Positions 50,131-58,066 of a DNA stretch of 64,000 nucleotides are shown in pieces. Position 1 is the stretch's first letter; each line of letters opens with the position of its first letter. A program made the translations under genes and the position numbers. The stretch comes from Sterolibacterium sp964500605 (GTDB lineage: Bacteria > Pseudomonadota > Gammaproteobacteria > Burkholderiales > Rhodocyclaceae): NCBI GenBank assembly GCA_964500605.1, contig CAZCOS010000003.1:52129-116128 (forward strand), read 5' to 3'. Below the pieces are notes generated by a model. The model was not told the origin of the DNA, did not search any database, and was given only the letters and a program-made list of their open reading frames with translations.

Positions 50131-51093
50131 ATGAAAACCTCACCCCCACCCCCACCTTCTTCCGCCGTACCGCAAATCGCAAAAAACGCAAACCAGACGG
50201 TACTCAGCCCCACGGACCATCGTCGTGACAGTACGGGCATGACCTATGTCTATCCAGTAGTCTCACGTCGCGCCGGGGGCGTATCCGTGGGGATCAATCT
50301 CAATCCGAACAACGCCTGCAACTGGCGATGTATCTATTGCCAGGTTCCCGGGCTCACCCGAGGCAGCGCGCCCACCATTGACCTTTCACAGCTCGAAACC
50401 GAGCTTCGCACCCTTCTCGACGACCTAGTGCGCGGTGATTTCATGCAGCGTCGTGTTCCGGAAAGTGCACGAAGAATCGAAGACATCGCGCTCTCCGGAA
50501 ATGGCGAGCCCACGAGTGCAGTCGAATTTCCGGAGGTGGTCGCACTAATCGCACGTCTGCGAGATGAGTTCAGTCTTTGCGTTCCGGTACGTCTCATCAC
50601 CAACGGCAGCTTGGTCGATCGTCCCCGCGTACAAGAAGGATTGCGCCGACTGGCGGAAAACGATGGGGAAGTCTGGTTCAAGCTTGATGCAGGAAGCCGC
50701 GAAGGCATGGCTACCATCAACAGTGTGGAGATCGAACCGGCCAGCATCATCCGGCGGCTGACAATTTGTTCCAGCTTATGCAACACCTGGGTGCAGACCT
50801 GCTGCTTCGCCCTCGACGGGCAAGCCCCCACGGAAGCGGAGCAAGCAGCGTGGCTGGAAGTGCTACGAACGGTTTGTGCCACGCAGCCCAAGGTGTCTGA
50901 CCCTTTAGGGTCGCCCTCGAACTCGAACCCGCACCCTCTCCCAGCCCGACTAATCGGCGTTCATCTCTATGGTCTGGCCCGCGCTTCCTATCAACCCGAG
51001 GCGACCCGATTGAGTCCAGTTTCGGTCGAGTGGATGGAATCACTGGGTGAAAGGGCAAAAAAACTGGGGCTGTCCGTTCGGATCAGCCCCTGA
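50131..51093 (+). CDS. radical SAM protein of unknown function
   Basis: The cluster motif CNWRCIYCQVPG (CxxxCxxC) begins at about residue 69, followed by GNGEPTSAVEFPE, typical of a branch of radical SAM proteins common in betaproteobacteria, and VHLYGLARASYQPEA near the C-terminus. The first 40 residues are proline-rich and poorly conserved. I take the ATG at 50131, but no ribosome binding site is seen and a later ATG (50239) is possible. Its place beside queD hints at a role in modified nucleosides, but this is not established; QueE-type activity is not supported by the sequence. Confidence 0.75.
   Translation: MKTSPPPPPSSAVPQIAKNANQTVLSPTDHRRDSTGMTYVYPVVSRRAGGVSVGINLNPNNACNWRCIYCQVPGLTRGSAPTIDLSQLETELRTLLDDLVRGDFMQRRVPESARRIEDIALSGNGEPTSAVEFPEVVALIARLRDEFSLCVPVRLITNGSLVDRPRVQEGLRRLAENDGEVWFKLDAGSREGMATINSVEIEPASIIRRLTICSSLCNTWVQTCCFALDGQAPTEAEQAAWLEVLRTVCATQPKVSDPLGSPSNSNPHPLPARLIGVHLYGLARASYQPEATRLSPVSVEWMESLGERAKKLGLSVRISP
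51057..51090 (-). terminator. terminator of the HTH gene, inside the end of the radical SAM gene
   Basis: Minus strand: GGGGCTG (51090-51084) pairs with CAGCCCC (51072-51066), followed by AG and seven T residues from the A-run at 51057-51063. Confidence 0.75.
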
Positions 51094-51114
51094 ATTCTCA
51101 GCGCACAGATCGAC

Positions 51115-51405
51115 TTACTTCTTTACCGAGGCGCGTGCCAACTTCTTGAGCGTCTTGTACTGCTCGGGATCATTGGCCTTCAGGTATTCAGCGATCTCGA
51201 AATCTTCCCGCTTGGCCTTGGCAATATCGATATTCTCGACATGCACCAAGCGCAGCAACTGCTGAACGGGACGCGGCATGCTACGGCCGCTTTCATAGCG
51301 AGAACCCCCACTTTGCGTGACCCCGAGTTGAGACCAGAATTGCTGCTGATTCAAACCCATCTTGCGGCGAATTTCGCGCGCATCAATCTTTTCTGCTGTC
51401 TTCAT
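51115..51405 (-). CDS. helix-turn-helix (XRE-type) regulator, 96 aa
   Basis: The DNA-binding part is at residues 10-55: IRRKMGLNQQQFWSQLGVTQSGGSRYESGR, shown here as a typical XRE helix-turn-helix, with recognition helix GVTQSGGSRYE. The C-terminal 40 residues are charged and helical, with no known effector domain. The protein probably dimerises and represses its own promoter. The upstream 245 bp are far richer in A+T than the rest of the window and contain a palindrome at 51455-51470. The target genes are unknown. The gene is convergent with the radical SAM gene. Confidence 0.85.
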   Translation of the reverse strand: MKTAEKIDAREIRRKMGLNQQQFWSQLGVTQSGGSRYESGRSMPRPVQQLLRLVHVENIDIAKAKREDFEIAEYLKANDPEQYKTLKKLARASVKK

Positions 51406-51454
51406 GGCGTATTCCTTTAGTAAGTTTTTCGATAAATTACAACGTGCTACGGTG

Positions 51455-51470
51455 TATTACCTAAGTAATA
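51455..51470. promoter_or_regulatory. putative operator palindrome
   Basis: TATTAC, CTAA, GTAATA is a perfect 6-bp inverted repeat with a 4-base centre, 50 bases before the start of the HTH gene, in an AT-rich patch (51406-51600). It is a likely autoregulatory site, but there is no independent proof. Confidence 0.5.
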
Positions 51471-51655
51471 GTGGCACAACTATAGTCAATATTTTTACAA
51501 CATACAAGACTTATGTAAAAAAATTAGGCCATACAAATATCCATGCAACGTCTATGGGATAAGAGCAGGTAAAAGGTAGCTACGCTTTCCAATCACATTG
51601 AGGCGACTGACATCGGCTATAATCCGACCCTTCGCATCTGCTTCCTGGACAATCC

Positions 51656-52885
51656 ATGGCACTGATAGTTCAAAAATACGGCGGCACCTCTGTCGCCACT
51701 CCCGAGCGCATCAAGAACGTTGCCCGCCGCGTTGCCAAATGGAAACGTGAAGGCCACCAGCTCGTCATCGTCGTTTCAGCCATGAGCGGCGAAACCAATC
51801 GCTTGATCGACCTGGCCAAGGCGGTACAAGCCTCGCCCGACCCACGCGAACTCGACGTCGTCGTCTCGACCGGCGAGCAGGTCACTATTGGCCTACTCGC
51901 CATGGCACTCAAAGATATGGGGCTCAAGGCCAAGAGCTACACAGGCGGACAGGTGAAAATCCTGACCGACAACACCTACACCAAAGCCCGCATTCTCGAC
52001 ATTGACGATGCTGCCATGCGTGCTGACCTTGCAGACGACCACATCCTCATCGTCGCGGGTTTTCAGGGTGTCGACGCGGAGGGAGCCATCACCACCCTCG
52101 GGCGAGGCGGTTCCGACACGACCGGCGTTGCCCTGGCCGCCGCGCTCAAAGCAGATGAATGCCAGATTTACACCGATGTGGATGGCGTCTACACCACCGA
52201 CCCGCGCATCGTCCCGGAAGCCCGCCGCCTCAACACCATCACCTTCGAGGAAATGCTGGAAATGGCGAGCCTCGGCTCCAAGGTTCTACAAATCCGCTCG
52301 GTAGAATTCGCCGGCAAATACAAGGTCAAACTACGCGTCCTGTCCAGCCTCGAAGAATTGGGCAAGGAAGGCCCGGGTACGCTGATCACTTTTGAGGAAA
52401 ATGACAATATGGAACAACCCATCATCTCCGGCATCGCCTTCAATCGTGACGAAGCCAAACTGACCGTTCTGGGCGTACCTGATCGCCCCGGCATCGCCTC
52501 CCAAATTCTCGGGCCGATCGCTGAAGCCAATATCGACGTCGACATGATCATTCAAAACGTCGGCCACGACGGTAGTGCCGATTTCTCCTTTACGGTCAAT
52601 CGTGGCGAATACAACAAAGCCTTGGCCATCCTGGAAAAGGTCAAGGAAAGCATCGGTGCTCGTGCTATCACCGGCGACAACAAAATTTGCAAGGTTTCCG
52701 CCGTGGGTATGGGCATGCGTTCCCACCCCGGTGTCGCCAGCCAGATGTTCCGCTGCCTGGCCGATGAAGGCATCAACCTTCAGATGATCTCGACCTCAGA
52801 AATCAAAATCTCTGTCGTGCTCGATGAAAAATACCTCGAACTGGCCGTGCGTGTCCTGCACAAAGCCTTCAACCTGGACCAGTAA
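51656..52885 (+). CDS. lysC: aspartate kinase
   Basis: The N-terminal kinase domain has VQKYGGTSV, VVSTGEQVTIGLLA and GRGGSDTTGVAL; two ACT domains at the C-terminus (about 265-409, VLGVPDRPGIASQIL, then GVASQMFRCLADEGINL) suggest feedback inhibition by lysine and/or threonine. Length (409) is that of the single-chain class common in betaproteobacteria. It makes aspartyl phosphate for lysine, methionine and threonine. The gene follows an AT-rich spacer and ends at a strong terminator. No lysine riboswitch was recognised upstream. Confidence 0.95.
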   Translation: MALIVQKYGGTSVATPERIKNVARRVAKWKREGHQLVIVVSAMSGETNRLIDLAKAVQASPDPRELDVVVSTGEQVTIGLLAMALKDMGLKAKSYTGGQVKILTDNTYTKARILDIDDAAMRADLADDHILIVAGFQGVDAEGAITTLGRGGSDTTGVALAAALKADECQIYTDVDGVYTTDPRIVPEARRLNTITFEEMLEMASLGSKVLQIRSVEFAGKYKVKLRVLSSLEELGKEGPGTLITFEENDNMEQPIISGIAFNRDEAKLTVLGVPDRPGIASQILGPIAEANIDVDMIIQNVGHDGSADFSFTVNRGEYNKALAILEKVKESIGARAITGDNKICKVSAVGMGMRSHPGVASQMFRCLADEGINLQMISTSEIKISVVLDEKYLELAVRVLHKAFNLDQ

Positions 52886-52927
52886 TCCCGCCCATTTATG
52901 TCTGTAGTTTGATTGAGCGTTACGCAA

Positions 52928-52953
52928 AAAGGGCTCGCCACGGCGAGCCCTTT
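52928..52953. terminator. bidirectional terminator between lysC and the acyl-CoA dehydrogenase
   Basis: AAAGGGCTCGCC (52928-52939) and GGCGAGCCCTTT (52942-52953) make a perfect 12-bp stem with a 2-base loop between convergent genes. Confidence 0.85.
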
Positions 52954-52982
52954 GCTTTGTTGCTTCAGAAACGAAAGCTGAA

Positions 52983-54794
52983 CTACAGCGACTCTTCTGG
53001 AATCTCCAGCGCGGCAGCTCCACCCTGGAGCACCGTGCGTGCCAGCCCCGGTGCCATCGTCAGAATGTGTGCCGCATAAAACTGCACCGTATTGATCTTG
53101 GCTGGATAAAACGCCCCCCCCTCCCCTGCAGCGATCCTCGATTGCGCCTGCAAAGCCGCCCGCCCCATCTGCCAGCCGCCGCAAACGATGCCCATCAGCT
53201 TGAGAAAAGGCACAGCCCCCACCGACACAGTCGCAATATCCTTGTCGTAGTTGGCCAAGATGTGGGCAACCGCAGATTCCAGCGCGGCAACAGCGTCTGA
53301 CAGAGCATCCGCCACGGGAAGTAACACGTCTGCCGCCTGGCGCAACGCGGCTTCTGTCTCGCGCATTTGTACGATCACCGCTTTGACCGTAACCCCCCCC
53401 TCCCGGGCGATCTTTCGTCCGATCAAGTCATTAGCCTGAATGCCGGTCGTGCCTTCGTAGATAGGCGTGATTCGCGCATCGCGCAGATACTGTGCCGCCC
53501 CGGTTTCTTCGATGAACCCCATGCCGCCATGCACCTGCACCCCGAGGTAGGCCACCTCATTCGCAGTTTCAGTCAGCCAGCCCTTGACGACTGGAATCAT
53601 CAGATCGACGATGGCTTGCTGACGCTGTCGCTCGGTGGCATCCGGGTGACAAGCAGCACGATCCTGGCAAGCCGCCACATGATACGAGAAAGCACGCATC
53701 GCCTCGACTTGCGATTTCATCCACATCAACATGCGACGCACATCGGGGTGCTTGCTGATGCTCACCTCCCCGGGATAACGCCCGGCAATGTCCCGACCCT
53801 GAACCCGTTCCTTGGCATATGCCAGCGCATGCTGCCAGGCGCGTTCGGCCATTCCCAGCCCCTCAAGACCCACCGAAAAACGGGCCGCGTTCATCATGAT
53901 GAACATGTACTTGAGCCCTGCATTTTCCTCGCCGACCAGATAGCCTACCGCACCCCCACCAAAATTCCCCGCGTCTCCAAACGCCATGACACAGGTCGGG
54001 CAGGCGTGTATCCCCAGTTTGTGCTCGACCGAGACACAATAGGCATCATTGCGAGCACCCAGGCTACCGTCAGCATTGACCAAAAATTTCGGCACGATGA
54101 ACAAGGAAATGCCCTTTACACCCGGCGGCGCATCGGGGGTGCGTGCGAGAACCAGATGGACGATATTTTCGGCCATATCGTGATCACCATAGGTGATGAA
54201 GATTTTTTGACCGAAAATCCGGTAGCTGCCGTCAGTTTGCGGAACGGCGCGGGAACGAATCGCCGCCAGATCGGAGCCCGCCTGTGCCTCCGTCAGGTTC
54301 ATGGTTCCAGACCAACGGCCATGAATCATGTTGGCCAGATATGTATTTTTCAACTCAGGGGAGCCACACAGCTCCAGAGCCTCAATGGCTCCTGCAGTCA
54401 GCAAGGGGCAAAGCGAAAATGAGAGATTTGCAGCCATCCACATTTCCTGCAAAGCCGCCCCCAACAGCTTGGGCAAGCCCTGCCCACCGTATGCGGGATC
54501 TGCGGCATAGCCGTTCCAGCCAGCCTCGATGAATTGTCGATAAGCCTGGGCAAAACCCGTGGCCATCACCACCGAGCCACCATCCTTGTCCAGCCAATGC
54601 ACCCCCTCACGATCACCGCTCACATTCAGCGGCGAGAGCACTTCTCCAGAAAATTTCGCTGATTCCTCAAGCACGGCATCGGCCATGTCTGCCGACACCT
54701 CCTCATAGCCCGGCAAGGCCGCCACTTCATCAAACGCCGCCAATTCGTGCATGACAAAGCGCATGTCATTCAAGGGAGCAAGATATTCCGCCAT
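52983..54794 (-). CDS. acyl-CoA dehydrogenase, DmdC/large type
   Basis: The 603-residue length and the extended C-terminus match the large acyl-CoA dehydrogenases that include methylmercaptopropionyl-CoA dehydrogenase (DmdC-like). Family motifs include GTMNLTEAQAGSDLAAIRSRA (flavin/substrate contact), KIFITYGDHD and YLGVQVHGGMGFIEETGAAQ. The substrate is not determined. It donates electrons to ETF, whose genes lie 250 bp upstream on the same strand. It is convergent with lysC. Confidence 0.88.
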   Translation of the reverse strand: MAEYLAPLNDMRFVMHELAAFDEVAALPGYEEVSADMADAVLEESAKFSGEVLSPLNVSGDREGVHWLDKDGGSVVMATGFAQAYRQFIEAGWNGYAADPAYGGQGLPKLLGAALQEMWMAANLSFSLCPLLTAGAIEALELCGSPELKNTYLANMIHGRWSGTMNLTEAQAGSDLAAIRSRAVPQTDGSYRIFGQKIFITYGDHDMAENIVHLVLARTPDAPPGVKGISLFIVPKFLVNADGSLGARNDAYCVSVEHKLGIHACPTCVMAFGDAGNFGGGAVGYLVGEENAGLKYMFIMMNAARFSVGLEGLGMAERAWQHALAYAKERVQGRDIAGRYPGEVSISKHPDVRRMLMWMKSQVEAMRAFSYHVAACQDRAACHPDATERQRQQAIVDLMIPVVKGWLTETANEVAYLGVQVHGGMGFIEETGAAQYLRDARITPIYEGTTGIQANDLIGRKIAREGGVTVKAVIVQMRETEAALRQAADVLLPVADALSDAVAALESAVAHILANYDKDIATVSVGAVPFLKLMGIVCGGWQMGRAALQAQSRIAAGEGGAFYPAKINTVQFYAAHILTMAPGLARTVLQGGAAALEIPEESL

Positions 54795-54851
54795 GAGACT
54801 TCCTTTCTGATGATCATTACCCTCACCATTCGGCCGGGAAGGTGGGCAACT

Positions 54852-54876
54852 CTACGTCCGCTACGTCCGCTACGTT
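54852..54876. repeat. 9-bp tandem repeat in the spacer before the acyl-CoA dehydrogenase
   Basis: CTACGTCCG occurs at 54852-54860 and 54861-54869, with a partial third copy CTACGT (54870-54875), in the 247-bp spacer between etfA and the dehydrogenase gene. Nothing else recognisable is present in that spacer. Confidence 0.85.
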
Positions 54877-55041
54877 CAACGCTGGAGTATGCCCACAAAA
54901 ATGAAAACCGGCAAAATCGGAAGGTGAAAAGACACAGGGGATGCAGAACTTGCGTTCCACACCCCCTGCATCGACAACATTTCAAATACCGCTCCTGCCT
55001 TCATCGCCTCATGAAACACAACAAAGGCAAGCGGTTCAGCC

Positions 55042-55977
55042 TCAACCGATTTCGGCAACGAGCTCCGGTACCGCGGTGAAAAGATCAGCGACCAGACCAT
55101 AATCGGCGACCTGGAAGATAGGCGCATCGGGATCCTTGTTGATGGCAACGATCACTTTGCTGTCTTTCATGCCGGCCAGATGCTGAATCGCACCCGAGAT
55201 ACCGACAGCAATGTAGAGCTGTGGCGCGACGATTTTGCCGGTCTGGCCGACTTGATAATCGTTGGGCACGAAACCCGCGTCGACTGCCGCACGCGAAGCA
55301 CCGAGGGCCGCATTGAGCTTATCGGCCAGCGGCTCCAGCACACTCTTGTAGTTCTCGCCCGAGCCCATGCCACGGCCGCCGGAAACGACGATCTTGGCCG
55401 CACCCAGCTCAGGACGCGCGCTTTTCACGATTTCACGGGCGATGACCTTGGAAAGCCCCTGGTCAGCGGCAGCAGCAATCGCCTCGACCGCACCACTGCC
55501 ACCTTCAGCGGCAACAGCATCAAACCCCGTGGTACGCACGGTGATGACCTTCACGGCATCGGCACTTTTGACCGTTGCCATGGCGTTACCCGCGTAAGTC
55601 GGGCGCACGAAAGTATCGGCTGATTCAACCGCGGTGATTTCGGAAATCTGCGCGACATCCAGCAGGGCCGCCACGCGCGGCAGCATGTTCTTGCCGGTGA
55701 CGGTTGCCGGAGCGAGGATATGGCTGTAACCGGCGGCATTGGCCACCACCAGCGCGGCGACATTCTCGGCGGTCTGCTCGGCGTAAATGGCGTTATCGGC
55801 CACCTTGACCTTGGTCACCCCTGCCACTTTGGCGGCAGCTGCGGCGGCATCGCCGCAACCGCTGCCTGCAACCAGTACATGAATCTCACCGCCGATTTTC
55901 TGGGCAGCAGCCACGGTGTTCAGCGTCGCGCCATTGAGCGCGGCATTGTTGTGTTCAGCAATAACGAGGATAGCCAT
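55042..55977 (-). CDS. etfA: electron transfer flavoprotein alpha subunit
   Basis: The 311-residue product starts MAILVIAEHNNAALNGATLN and has the FAD-binding ETF-alpha C-terminal domain (VVSGGRGMGSGENYK, then GQTGKIVAPQLYIAVGISGAIQHLAGM). With EtfB it carries electrons from acyl-CoA dehydrogenases to ETF-ubiquinone oxidoreductase. Its ATG overlaps the etfB stop in TGATG, so translation is coupled. The acyl-CoA dehydrogenase gene follows. Confidence 0.96.
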   Translation of the reverse strand: MAILVIAEHNNAALNGATLNTVAAAQKIGGEIHVLVAGSGCGDAAAAAAKVAGVTKVKVADNAIYAEQTAENVAALVVANAAGYSHILAPATVTGKNMLPRVAALLDVAQISEITAVESADTFVRPTYAGNAMATVKSADAVKVITVRTTGFDAVAAEGGSGAVEAIAAAADQGLSKVIAREIVKSARPELGAAKIVVSGGRGMGSGENYKSVLEPLADKLNAALGASRAAVDAGFVPNDYQVGQTGKIVAPQLYIAVGISGAIQHLAGMKDSKVIVAINKDPDAPIFQVADYGLVADLFTAVPELVAEIG

Positions 55978-56726
55978 CAGATCACCTTCGCTTCATTCTT
56001 GAGTTTATTGACCAGATCCTTGACATCCGCCACCTTGACACCGGCACCGCGCTTGGCGGGTTCGGCGACCTTGAGGGTGGTCAGACGCGGTGTGACATCG
56101 ACACCGAGATCAGCGGGCTTGAGCGTATCGAGCGGCTTTTTCTTGGCCTTCATGATATTAGGCAGCGTGGCATAACGCGGCTCGTTCAGGCGCAGGTCCG
56201 TGGTGACCACGGCCGGTAGCTTGAGCTCGATGGTTTCCGAACCACCGTCGATTTCGCGCGTCACCGTAGCTTTGCCGTCGGCGATCACAACCTTGGAGGC
56301 AAAGGTGGCCTGTGCCCAACCTGCAAGCGCGGCGAACATCTGACCCGTCTGGTTGGAGTCGTCGTCAATGGCTTGTTTGCCGAAGACCACCAGTTGCGGT
56401 TGTTCCTTGTCGGCTACCGCCTTGATGAGCTTGGCCACAGCCAGCGGCTGCAGATCAGCATCGGATTCAACCAGAATGCCACGATCGGCACCAATGGCCA
56501 TGGCGGTGCGCAGGGTTTCCTGGCAGGCGGCGACACCGCAGCTCACTGCGATGACTTCGGTGGCAATGCCCGCTTCCTTCAGGCGAACCGCTTCTTCAAT
56601 AGCGATTTCATCAAAGGGATTGACGGACATTTTGACGTTGGCCAGATCGACGCCCGTGCCGTCAGCCTTGACGCGCACCTTGACGTTGTAATCCACCACA
56701 CGCTTTACGGGAACGAGTATCTTCAA
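55977..56726 (-). CDS. etfB: electron transfer flavoprotein beta subunit
   Basis: The 249-residue product begins MKILVPVKRVVDYNVKVRVK, and includes ISCGVAAC-type and VFGKQAIDDDSNQTGQMFAA motifs (AMP-binding) and DLRLNEPRYATLPNIMKAKKKPL near the end, which is the ETF-beta signature. It pairs with EtfA, whose start codon overlaps its stop by one base. The spacer of about 170 bp to the divergent adaptor-protein gene must hold the promoter of this operon. Confidence 0.96.
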   Translation of the reverse strand: MKILVPVKRVVDYNVKVRVKADGTGVDLANVKMSVNPFDEIAIEEAVRLKEAGIATEVIAVSCGVAACQETLRTAMAIGADRGILVESDADLQPLAVAKLIKAVADKEQPQLVVFGKQAIDDDSNQTGQMFAALAGWAQATFASKVVIADGKATVTREIDGGSETIELKLPAVVTTDLRLNEPRYATLPNIMKAKKKPLDTLKPADLGVDVTPRLTTLKVAEPAKRGAGVKVADVKDLVNKLKNEAKVI

Positions 56727-56896
56727 GTCAGCATCCTCACGTTACAGGGGAACAGGTTCACACGGCTCGAGGCCGATTCGATGAACGGGCTATTATGCTC
56801 CAAATTACCTCATGAATGTTGGGGCATAATCGAGGGTTTTTCAATTACAGCCCTGTCGGGAGCTCTTTTCAAGCCCTCGCTGCCGACCCGCCGCCC

Positions 56897-58066
56897 ATGC
56901 TACCCCAGCTTTCATTCCAGAAAAAACAAAAACTTGCTCTTCTCTGCCTCGGCCTTCTTCTGGTATTGGGAGGAACAACATTCCTTCTGCGCCCCAATAA
57001 CGATACGGGCCCCGCAGCCCCTTCGGCCAACCCGATCAAACCGGCCTTGACGGTGACGCTCACCACTGCACAGGAAACAGACTGGCCCCGTCTGCTCCAT
57101 GTCGATGGCAACATCGCGGCCTGGCAAGAATCGCTGATTGGTAGCGAGCTGCCGCCACTGCGTGTCACAGAAGTCCTGGCCCAGGTTGGGGACAGCGTCC
57201 GCAAAGGGCAGATTCTGGCGCGCCTGTCCGACGATGCTGCTACCGCCGAACGTGAAGAAGCGCAGGCTGCCGTCAGTGAGTTGGGTTCTTACGCCGACGA
57301 AGCCCGGGCCAATGCCGAACGCGCACGCATCTTGCGGGAGCAGGGTTTTTACAGCCAGCAGGCCAACACCCAGTATCTGACCGGCGAACAAGCCTCTCAA
57401 GCTCGCCTCAAAGCGGCACGCGCCCGGCTGCAAAATGCCGAATTACAGCTTTCAAAAACCCGTATCGTAGCCAGCGATGATGGCATTATTTCCGCCCGAA
57501 ACGCCACCGTAGGCTCCTTGACCCAACCGGGCCATGAGCTTTTCCGCCTGATTCGGGGCGGCCGTCTTGAATGGCAGGTAGAACTTCCCGCCGAACAACT
57601 CGCCCTCATTCACCCCGGCATGGCAGCCCGGATTGATCTGGATACTGCCTCCACAGAACCCCTGGAAGCGCGCGTCCGAAACATTTCTCCCGCCATTGAC
57701 CCACGCACCCGAACCGGCCTGGTCTATCTGGACACATCGGCCCACGTCGCTCTGCGAGCGGGCATGTTCGTCCGAGGACATATCATCACCGGACAAGGCC
57801 CTGTGATCGCCATCCCGCAACGAACCGTCGTACTACGCGACGGCCACACTTACGTTTTCACCCTCAGCGGCAAGCCCGAACGGGCCCAGCTCCGAGCCAT
57901 CCGGACAGGAACGCGCCTGGGCGACCAGATTGAAGTGATCGAAGGATTGGCAGCAGGCGACGTTCTTGTCGATCAAGGCGCACGCTTTCTGGCAGACGGC
58001 GACGTCGTCCAGATCATCCCGCACCCCTCCAATCCGGCTGCCACCAGCAACAAGGCGGCACCATGA
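56897..58066 (+). CDS. RND efflux periplasmic adaptor (membrane fusion protein)
   Basis: The start is taken at the ATG 56897 (MLPQLSFQKKQ), giving 389 residues. A single N-terminal TM helix (LALLCLGLLLVLGGTTFLL) anchors it in the inner membrane; no lipobox. The biotinyl-lipoyl hairpin (RVTEVLAQVGDSVRKGQILARL), a coiled-coil hairpin (about 105-180) and the barrel domain (VRNISPAIDPRTRTGLVY) are typical of the MexA/AcrA class. It overlaps the pump gene by 4 bp. An outer-membrane TolC gene is not in the window. Confidence 0.92.
   Translation: MLPQLSFQKKQKLALLCLGLLLVLGGTTFLLRPNNDTGPAAPSANPIKPALTVTLTTAQETDWPRLLHVDGNIAAWQESLIGSELPPLRVTEVLAQVGDSVRKGQILARLSDDAATAEREEAQAAVSELGSYADEARANAERARILREQGFYSQQANTQYLTGEQASQARLKAARARLQNAELQLSKTRIVASDDGIISARNATVGSLTQPGHELFRLIRGGRLEWQVELPAEQLALIHPGMAARIDLDTASTEPLEARVRNISPAIDPRTRTGLVYLDTSAHVALRAGMFVRGHIITGQGPVIAIPQRTVVLRDGHTYVFTLSGKPERAQLRAIRTGTRLGDQIEVIEGLAAGDVLVDQGARFLADGDVVQIIPHPSNPAATSNKAAP

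Noticed and set aside
51406..51655. Lysine riboswitch upstream of lysC
   Set aside because: The spacer is AT-rich, with no conserved five-helix pattern, and most of it belongs to the HTH gene's upstream region.
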